5,616 bases of DNA from Planctomycetota bacterium (GTDB lineage Bacteria > Planctomycetota > Phycisphaerae > Sedimentisphaerales > Anaerohalosphaeraceae), in assembly GCA_003644175.1 (NCBI GenBank), contig QNBS01000169.1, positions 1 to 5,616 on the forward strand, given 5' to 3'. Under the pieces are notes generated by a model. It worked only from the letters and a program-made list of their open reading frames with translations. It was not told the DNA's origin and did no database searches. Positions 1 to 4,613 of the stretch are shown here, piece after piece; position 1 is the first letter of the stretch, and every line of letters starts with the position of its first letter. A program made the translations under genes and the position numbers.

Positions 1-723
1 CCCCACTACCGTGTATTCAGCGCTCTTGTCGGCAGCGAACATGTTGCGAGGCCGCTCGACGGAGCCTCCCATGTCGACTGCGGTTATCGCGTCAATCACG
101 GCGAAGGCGTTGAACATGCGGTTATGGCCGATCAGCTTTTCGATATCGTCGGCGGTGATGCGTTTTCTGTCCCCCACGTACATGGCTAATTTTTCGACCT
201 CTCTGGTAATCCTGCCCGGATCGTCGCCTACAAGCTCGACCAGCAACTCGGCCGACCGGCCTGCAAAGGCCTTTCTGTGCTTTGATTCGGCATAATCGGC
301 GGCGAACTTTGGCAGCTTCCAGGGCTTGATCTCGGCGACATCGATCAATTGGCCGGCCGTGGCGAGCTTTTTGGCGAGTTTGGTGTTCTTTCGCCAGGTT
401 CCCACCGTCAGCACGAGAACGCCGCAAGGGCTGGGGTTGTCGAAGTATTTTTCCAGGTATTGGCGGTTGGCGGATATGAAGGGATCGGCGTCCTTTATGA
501 GCACCACCCGCTTTTCGGCGAGAAACGGCATTGTCCGCAACTCATCCAATACTTGGGCGATATCGGCATCCTCCGCCCGGGGCTGATAAAGGGCCATCGC
601 CCGCTGGTCAACGCCCAGCAGACGGTCCAGAAGCGCTTCGCACTCGCCGCCGGCAAGGAACTTGTCCTTGCCGCAGATCACATAAACGCCGGAAACCTGC
701 TGACTCTTCTTTTTGGCTGCCAT
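1..723 (-). CDS. holA: DNA polymerase III delta subunit, partial (C-terminus off the left edge)
   Basis: The delta subunit belongs to the clamp-loader complex that opens the beta sliding clamp and places it on primed DNA at the replication fork. The first 241 residues are visible, with no stop before the window edge; full-length delta is usually about 330-350 residues. The start MAAKKKSQQVSGVYVICGKD is followed by the family's opening strand (YVICGKDKFL, residues 14-23). Next come an MPFLAEKRVVLIKDAD segment (65-80), a lysine-rich NTKLAKKL stretch (113-120), and the typical GDDPGRITREVEKLAMYVG (166-184) with ITADDIEKLIG (189-199), as in the lid region. FNAFAVIDAI (204-213) matches the start of the collar domain. 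The ATG at 723 has AAGGA at 734-738, ten bases upstream. It lies downstream of the thymidylate synthase-like gene, separated by 180 bp containing a hairpin and 7-bp repeats. The family call is secure; the symbol follows from the family. Confidence 0.92.
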   Translation of the reverse strand, partial: MAAKKKSQQVSGVYVICGKDKFLAGGECEALLDRLLGVDQRAMALYQPRAEDADIAQVLDELRTMPFLAEKRVVLIKDADPFISANRQYLEKYFDNPSPCGVLVLTVGTWRKNTKLAKKLATAGQLIDVAEIKPWKLPKFAADYAESKHRKAFAGRSAELLVELVGDDPGRITREVEKLAMYVGDRKRITADDIEKLIGHNRMFNAFAVIDAITAVDMGGSVERPRNMFAADKSAEYTVVG

Positions 724-778
724 CAACCACACATCCTTGTTATTTGCGCCCCGGTGCGCCCGTTGGCCGTCAACTGAG

Positions 779-807
779 GTAGGGCGACCACGCGGGGTCG
801 CCCCTAC
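779..807. repeat. GC-rich palindromic hairpin between the thymidylate synthase-like gene and holA
   Basis: The left arm GTAGGGCGACC (779-789) and right arm GGTCGCCCCTAC (796-807) are complementary over 11 pairs with a single bulged C. The loop is ACGCGG. There is no T run after it on either strand, so it is not a classical intrinsic terminator. From memory, GTAGGGGCGACC-type palindromes occur dispersed between genes in many bacterial genomes, like REP elements. That comparison was not tested here. It sits 55 bp before the holA start. Confidence 0.7.
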
Positions 808-827
808 GAAACATGAACCATGAACTA
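807..827. repeat. Short run of the 7-bp repeat abutting the hairpin
   Basis: Three consecutive 7-base units read CGAAACA, TGAACCA and TGAACTA on the plus strand. They match the unit type TGAACTA/CGAACTA that forms the block at 1917-1951 on the other side of the thymidylate synthase-like gene. The first unit begins on the last base of the hairpin. Three degenerate units alone would be weak evidence; the match to the other block is what makes it credible. Confidence 0.55.
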
Positions 828-872
828 CAAAGGCATTCTAAGGGCTCTCCTTTTTAATATCAAAGCTTATTT

Positions 873-894
873 CAGTCGTTCGGGAATGACACTG
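873..894 (-). other. Imperfect stem-loop just after the thymidylate synthase-like gene
   Basis: On the minus strand, nine bases after the TAA stop, CAGTGTCATTC is followed by GAACGACTG. These can pair with a two-base bulge, one wobble pair and a very small loop. It could slow or end transcription, but no uridine tract follows directly, so a terminator function is only a possibility. Confidence 0.25.
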
Positions 895-903
895 TGTTTA
901 TGT

Positions 904-1812
904 TTAGTTTTTTGGTTTTGCGTAGTGGTCCGGGTCTTTTGCGAGGTTTTGTCTTGCCTCTTCTGTCATCATTTCGAAGGCGGCGTGTGTGGATTCCCAG
1001 GCGCGTCGGGTGTAGGACGAGGCTTTCATTTTTTCGACTTCGGTTTTTGCGTCCTCGAAATACGAGCCGTAGATGTGGAGGGAGTCGGTGATATCTACAT
1101 ATCTGCCGACGGCGACTGGTTTGTCGATGCGGGCGGCGATTTGGTCTGCAATGATCCGCTGCAGGTCGGTCAGGGCGTAGACGTTCATGAACCATGCCTT
1201 GTAGAGGTCGCGGCTTCGCCAGTGGGTATTCATGTTGAGCGCCAGCCCGCCCTCCTGGCCCTCTTCGCCGTCTGCGCCGGCGACGAGCCGACACCATATC
1301 CGCTGCAGGCATGGCGGGTCGTCGGTTGGCGGATCGGCGTTGGGCATCCATGTGATCGCCTGGGCGCGGCGGGTATGATGGCAGTTTACAAGGGCCTCGA
1401 CGATATAGCCGATCTGGTCGACGGGCGCAAACGGTCTGGGCGAATCGGGGTTGCGCAGGTCGTCCGAGGGGCTATATGCAAAGAGACGCTCATGATAGGT
1501 ATAGGTCCACTTGCCGGCCGCCGGGTCGATCCAGTGGTCGTGGATGCCGGCGACTACTTCCTGGCGATAGGATTCCAGTTCTTCAGGGCCGCCGGGGAAG
1601 TTCTTGTGGATTCGCGGCTCGGCGAACGGGTCGGCGACCGTGACCATCACGGTTGCGTCTTTGCTGGGCGGATCCTCGGGTTTGTCGTATTGGGTGCGTA
1701 TGTCGACGCCGTTGTCCCAGACGGCGATGACGGCCTTTTCCCACGCCTGGGGCAGGCAATCGGCGACAATCGCGATCGAGGGAATGCCCACTGATGTTTT
1801 CGTGATGCTCAT
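904..1812 (-). CDS. Divergent thymidylate synthase-family protein (archaeal-like type)
   Basis: This is a 302-residue member of the thymidylate synthase/pyrimidine hydroxymethylase fold, whose classic member methylates dUMP to dTMP with methylenetetrahydrofolate. E. coli ThyA landmarks align with matching spacing: DQI (132-134); TRRA (147-150, the phosphate-binding Arg pair); the nucleophile Cys168, 20 residues after Arg148 as in E. coli; RSRD (199-202); Asn210 at the position of Asn177, which selects uracil; and HIY (246-248). Differences are clear. The family's PCH is PCLQ here, an insert of about 11 residues (about 178-189) precedes RSRD, the N-terminal DRTG phosphate loop is not evident, and the usual hydrophobic C-terminus is replaced by a charged tail ending KPKN. 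Lines such as AWEKAV, YTYHERLF and PCLQ recall, from memory, the methanogen-type enzymes. The ATG at 1812 has a strong AAGGAGG eight bases upstream. dUMP methylation is likely but unproven; hydroxymethylation is possible. Confidence 0.8.
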   Translation of the reverse strand: MSITKTSVGIPSIAIVADCLPQAWEKAVIAVWDNGVDIRTQYDKPEDPPSKDATVMVTVADPFAEPRIHKNFPGGPEELESYRQEVVAGIHDHWIDPAAGKWTYTYHERLFAYSPSDDLRNPDSPRPFAPVDQIGYIVEALVNCHHTRRAQAITWMPNADPPTDDPPCLQRIWCRLVAGADGEEGQEGGLALNMNTHWRSRDLYKAWFMNVYALTDLQRIIADQIAARIDKPVAVGRYVDITDSLHIYGSYFEDAKTEVEKMKASSYTRRAWESTHAAFEMMTEEARQNLAKDPDHYAKPKN

Positions 1813-1820
1813 TTGTTGAT

Positions 1821-1827
1821 CCTCCTT
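1821..1827 (-). promoter_or_regulatory. Strong Shine-Dalgarno site of the thymidylate synthase-like gene
   Basis: AAGGAGG on the minus strand lies eight bases before the ATG at 1812. It is the best ribosome-binding site in the window, fixes this start, and argues that the divergent gene is translated rather than decaying. Confidence 0.8.
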
Positions 1828-1838
1828 GAACTTGGTTT

Positions 1839-1887
1839 TAGTCGGTAGTCGATAGTTCGTAGTTGGTAGTTCGTAGTTGGTAGTTGG
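1839..1887. repeat. 7-bp tandem repeat, left block (seven TAGTYSR-type units)
   Basis: Seven uninterrupted 7-base units run TAGTCGG, TAGTCGA, TAGTTCG, TAGTTGG, TAGTTCG, TAGTTGG, TAGTTGG. TAGT is constant and only the last three bases vary. The block begins about 11 bp before the ribosome-binding site of the thymidylate synthase-like gene, so it would lie in that gene's leader if transcription comes from upstream. A degenerate unit, TAGATAC, follows at 1888-1894. Confidence 0.85.
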
Positions 1888-1916
1888 TAGATACCGGTCC
1901 CGAGTGAACCGCCCTC

Positions 1917-1951
1917 TGAACTACGAACTATGAACTCTAAACTATGAACTC
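1917..1951. repeat. 7-bp tandem repeat, right block in inverted orientation (five units)
   Basis: Five units on the plus strand read TGAACTA, CGAACTA, TGAACTC, TAAACTA, TGAACTC. Read on the minus strand they are TAGTTCA, TAGTTCG, GAGTTCA, TAGTTTA and GAGTTCA, the same unit as the left block in the opposite direction. With the 29-bp spacer (1888-1916) the two blocks could form a long imperfect hairpin. The block ends 5 bp before the stop of the secreted-protein gene. Confidence 0.85.
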
Positions 1952-1956
1952 ATTTC

Positions 1957-3705
1957 CTACAGGCCCATCTCCTCGTCGGTGATGTTGTAACGTTTACGTT
2001 CATACTCGGGCACGCGGCGAAGCAGCATACGCGCTTCCTGCTCGTATTTGGTATTGGGATAATCGCGGATGATCTGTCTGCATGTGTCGATACCCTTTTT
2101 TGATGTCAGCACGGGTTTTCGGCCTGCTGAGATGAACATCTTTGCGTATTCGAGCAGCTTGCCGGCCTGATAACTTTCGGGCGTTATTTCGCCGTCGTCC
2201 TCGTCGGTTCGATTGGGCGGCGGGGTAGTGCCGCTCGTCCGGGTGTTGGCCGGGGGGCGCTGTTTGCCGCCGCCCAACAGAGCCTTGAGCGGATTGAATA
2301 TCGTCCTGGGAGGGGTCCTGCCGCCGGACTGCCTTATCGAGCCGTCCGAGGGAGGCTCTCCGGCGATGCGTATTAACATCATCGGCGCCAGAAACCCCGC
2401 CGCAGGGCCGGCATACTTAATCGTTCCGGATGTATCGGCGATGGCAAGCGTTGGCTGTTTGCAATCCATGTTGGCATACCGGGCCATGCCGCCGGTGGAT
2501 TTTGCGGCCATTACGTGCGCCCACGGCCAGGGGCTTTCAAGCAGTTTGTTCACCACCGTCGGAGCGCTTCTGACGGGGTCGGTATTGACGGCGAGGAATT
2601 TGACCTTCGGGTGGGCCAGATACGAGCCGAAGAGTTGACCGTATGCCGTCATTTCACCGGCAAACGAATCGACCCTTTTGGGCGGGCGGCCGGTATCGGA
2701 CTGCCGATAGCCTGCGTCGTAATCATCCTCGTACTCGTCTCCGCGGCGCCCGTTGTAATCACCTCTGCCGCCGCGATCTCGCTCGTCATAATCACCTCTG
2801 TCGCCGCGACCGCCATAGTCGCCGCGGTCGGTCGACCGGCCCGGCGTGGATTGCGGTGTGCCCGTCGTCATATTATTCGGCTCGCCCGAAGCGTCCCTGG
2901 AACCCAACTGCCAGAAAAGAAGGCAAAGAGTTGACCGGGCGGGGTCGTAATCAAACGTCGTCGAATTCAAACAGTTCACCTTCATCGGCGGCACCGTCCG
3001 TCCGATCAGGTCGAAGTCAATCGCATCGACATTCAGGTGCAGAATGTTGCCCGATGATGCATTTACATTTACCGCCGCATCGCGAGCGTTCTGGGTTCTG
3101 GTGTAGGAATCACCTCGCGAATTCCTTCTGCCGCCGCGGGAATTGTTGCCCGATGTCGGCCTCGGTTTGCGGGGTGCGATTTTCTTCGGCTTTCTATCCA
3201 TCAGCAGAGACATTGCCACGTAGGTGGCTTCGGCGTCCCGGTTGGTGCTGTTGGTCTTGTAGGCCTGCGCCGCGGCCATCACGGCCGTGGGCATATCGTC
3301 GGCAAAATAACCGTTCCATGCCCGGAGCATGAGAATCTCGCACTTGAGTGCGGCGCTGTATCGCGAGGCATATTTTCCGGCGGCAGTGGCGGCCCGTTTG
3401 GATGCGTCCAGCATCTCCGGCTGCGGCCTGGCCTGTCGGTTGACCATCTCCAGTATCTGCACGAGCATCCGGTCCATCTCGCGCGCCGCGGTCTCAATTG
3501 ACTGTTGGGCCTGCTGCCGTCGATTCACAGGCTGCCGGTTTTGGGGTCGTTCGCGATCATAGTCGCCATATTGGATTCGTGTGGGCGCCAAGGCGCCGCC
3601 GGCGCCGCCGAACTGGGCGCCTGCAGGCCGAATCAGCACCGAGGATATGACAACGCACGCCGCTATTATGCCTACAACCGGTTTATTCAGTAGATATTTC
3701 GACAT
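1957..3705 (-). CDS. Secreted protein with a CXXC-less, insert-split thioredoxin-like domain and TPR-like C-terminus
   Basis: The protein has 582 residues from the ATG at 3705; function unknown. A signal peptide is clear: KYLLNK, a hydrophobic run VVGIIAACVVISSVLI (about 10-25), then AGA before Gln31. Residues about 69-165 are helical and alanine-rich, resembling tetratricopeptide packing. A basic, Ser/Gly/Arg-rich linker covers about 173-205. A thioredoxin/TlpA-type domain follows: FDLIGRTVPPMKV (231-243), STLCLLFWQLGS (258-269) where active relatives have FWATWCGPC, then FLAVNTD (370-376) and QPTLAIADTSGTIKYAG (417-433) with the cis-proline. The cysteine pair is absent, and an Arg/Gly/Asp/Tyr-rich insert (about 270-347) splits the fold. 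The tail (511-582) has two amphipathic helices with KGIDTCRQIIRDYPNTKYEQEARMLL-like TPR character. A non-catalytic binding or scaffold role outside the cytoplasm is inferred. The last residues are ITDEEMGL. Confidence 0.75.
   Translation of the reverse strand: MSKYLLNKPVVGIIAACVVISSVLIRPAGAQFGGAGGALAPTRIQYGDYDRERPQNRQPVNRRQQAQQSIETAAREMDRMLVQILEMVNRQARPQPEMLDASKRAATAAGKYASRYSAALKCEILMLRAWNGYFADDMPTAVMAAAQAYKTNSTNRDAEATYVAMSLLMDRKPKKIAPRKPRPTSGNNSRGGRRNSRGDSYTRTQNARDAAVNVNASSGNILHLNVDAIDFDLIGRTVPPMKVNCLNSTTFDYDPARSTLCLLFWQLGSRDASGEPNNMTTGTPQSTPGRSTDRGDYGGRGDRGDYDERDRGGRGDYNGRRGDEYEDDYDAGYRQSDTGRPPKRVDSFAGEMTAYGQLFGSYLAHPKVKFLAVNTDPVRSAPTVVNKLLESPWPWAHVMAAKSTGGMARYANMDCKQPTLAIADTSGTIKYAGPAAGFLAPMMLIRIAGEPPSDGSIRQSGGRTPPRTIFNPLKALLGGGKQRPPANTRTSGTTPPPNRTDEDDGEITPESYQAGKLLEYAKMFISAGRKPVLTSKKGIDTCRQIIRDYPNTKYEQEARMLLRRVPEYERKRYNITDEEMGL
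2665..2895 (-). repeat. Low-complexity coding insert rich in Arg-Gly-Asp
   Basis: This stretch encodes about residues 271-347 of the secreted protein. It has five Arg-Gly-Asp triplets within about 30 residues (short units such as GRGDYN, DRGDYG), followed by an acidic run DEYEDDYD. The DNA is correspondingly repetitive (CCGCGG, CGCCGCG, ATAATCACCTCTG-like units). It interrupts the thioredoxin-like fold after its second strand. A sixth Arg-Gly-Asp (RGDS) lies outside, at residues 197-200. Confidence 0.7.
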
Positions 3706-3711
3706 TTCCGA

Positions 3712-3717
3712 CTCCCT
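3712..3717 (-). promoter_or_regulatory. Shine-Dalgarno site that decides the secreted-protein start
   Basis: AGGGAG on the minus strand lies six bases before the ATG at 3705. The frame also opens at a GTG at 3720, but that codon overlaps the start of this site and would add five residues (MRESE) before the signal peptide. The ATG is therefore preferred. Confidence 0.7.
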
Positions 3718-3760
3718 CACCTTCAGAGGCTATTGTCTTTGCAATCTGCCAACCCAACAT

Positions 3761-3766
3761 ATCATA
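3761..3766 (-). promoter_or_regulatory. Possible -10 box for the secreted-protein gene
   Basis: TATGAT on the minus strand matches five of six bases of the sigma-70 -10 consensus. It would start a transcript near 3754, about 50 bases before the ATG. Seventeen bases further upstream there is only a T-rich run and no good -35 box, so this is tentative. Confidence 0.35.
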
Positions 3767-3807
3767 CCACTATTTGACGCGAAAAAAAAGGATTTTATTT
3801 TTCAAAA

Positions 3808-3824
3808 CCGCATTTTGAATGCGG
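3808..3824 (-). terminator. Perfect 7-bp stem-loop in the divergent region, followed by T runs on the minus strand
   Basis: CCGCATT (3808-3814) and AATGCGG (3818-3824) are exact inverted repeats around a three-base loop. On the minus strand the stem is followed by TTTT and, after an A-rich stretch, by eight T. That resembles an intrinsic terminator acting on leftward transcription. No minus-strand gene lies to its right within the window, so it may block antisense reading from the ribE side or be an operator between the two promoters. Confidence 0.4.
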
Positions 3825-3877
3825 GTCCAGGCGGCCATTGAAGACTGCAAAAGCCCACAAATAGTCGCCGAAGTCGA

Positions 3878-3906
3878 TTGACTTTTGTACGGGCCGGCAA
3901 TAGTAT
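3878..3906 (+). promoter_or_regulatory. Sigma-70-type promoter of ribE-pdxA
   Basis: TTGACT (3878-3883) matches the -35 consensus at five of six positions. It is followed after exactly 17 bases by TAGTAT (3901-3906), four of six for the -10 box. Transcription would begin near 3913, giving a leader of about 43 bases, too short for an FMN riboswitch aptamer. The correct spacing makes this the best promoter in the window. Confidence 0.6.
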
Positions 3907-3955
3907 AGCTTTGATACGCTATTTTGTGCAGAAACCTCTATTTGAAGGGAAAAGG

Positions 3956-4597
3956 ATGTTTACGGGGATCATTGAGGCTGTCGGGACGGTCAGATCGATT
4001 CGGTCCGCCGGCGGGGGAAAAGTTGTCGGCATTGATCTTGGCCCGCTTGCCCAAGGCGCCGGGACGGGCAACAGTATTGCCGTAAACGGCGTCTGTCTTA
4101 CGATCAGCCGCTTGAGCGGCTCGGTTGCCGATTTTGACGTGAGCGCAGAGACCTTAGCCAGGTCGACAATCGGCAGGCTTTGGGCGGGGGCGGTCGTCAA
4201 CCTGGAGCGGGCAATGGCCGCCGACGGCAGGTTCGGCGGGCATATGGTCCTGGGGCACGTCGACGGCACGGCGAGGGTCGAAGCGATTGACAGGCGGGGC
4301 GATTTTTGCGAGATGCGGTTCGCCGCCGCCGCCGAACTTCTCGATGAGATGGTGGCCAAAGGCTCGGTGGCGGTTGACGGCATCAGCCTGACAATCGCCT
4401 CTCTGGATGAAAAGGGATTTTCAATCGCGTTGATTCCGACCACACTGAGGGAGACTGCGTTGGGCACGGCGAAGGTCGGCGACGTAGTTAATATCGAGAC
4501 CGACATGCTCATCAAGGCGGTCCGGAAATACCTGGGCAAAATCGCAGGACCCCGGCAAGGCCTGACGATCGAAAAACTCCGCGAATGCGGCTTCTAA
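3956..4597 (+). CDS. ribE: Riboflavin synthase, alpha subunit
   Basis: This cytoplasmic enzyme dismutates two molecules of 6,7-dimethyl-8-ribityllumazine into riboflavin and a pyrimidinedione, the last step of vitamin B2 synthesis. At 213 residues it is the same length as the E. coli enzyme. The diagnostic N-terminus MFTGIIEAVG is present, as are two lumazine-binding barrels. Barrel one has NSIAVNGVCLTI (39-50), FDVSAETLARST (60-71) and VNLERAM (81-87), then GGHMVLGHVDG (94-104). Barrel two has VAKGSVAVDGISLTI (133-147), IPTTLRETALG (160-170) and VNIETDMLIKAV (178-189). The C-terminal helix that makes the trimer follows. The ATG at 3956 is chosen because it gives the canonical N-terminus and has GAAGGGA five bases upstream; an earlier TTG at 3878 overlaps the promoter. 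No FMN riboswitch is seen. pdxA follows after 16 bases. Confidence 0.97.
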   Translation: MFTGIIEAVGTVRSIRSAGGGKVVGIDLGPLAQGAGTGNSIAVNGVCLTISRLSGSVADFDVSAETLARSTIGRLWAGAVVNLERAMAADGRFGGHMVLGHVDGTARVEAIDRRGDFCEMRFAAAAELLDEMVAKGSVAVDGISLTIASLDEKGFSIALIPTTLRETALGTAKVGDVVNIETDMLIKAVRKYLGKIAGPRQGLTIEKLRECGF

Positions 4598-4613
4598 GAA
4601 TGAAAAAGTAGTT

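Noticed and set aside
834..853. Tiny gene on the minus strand after an AAGGAG-like sequence
   Set aside because: The ATG is followed by a stop after only three codons, so no product can be supported; it is noted only as part of the composite element.
820..1794. A 324-codon open frame on the plus strand opposite the thymidylate synthase-like gene
   Set aside because: It is a shadow of the minus-strand gene. The minus frame has clear family motifs and a strong ribosome-binding site; the plus translation has no recognisable domain.
1839..1951. CRISPR array
   Set aside because: The units are 7 bp long and contiguous, with no spacers of constant length, and they change orientation.
3907..3955. 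FMN riboswitch upstream of ribE
   Set aside because: The predicted leader is only about 43 bases and the conserved FMN aptamer segments were not found.
3919..4539. A 206-codon open frame on the minus strand across ribE
   Set aside because: It is antisense to a fully conserved riboflavin synthase, and its translation shows no family features.
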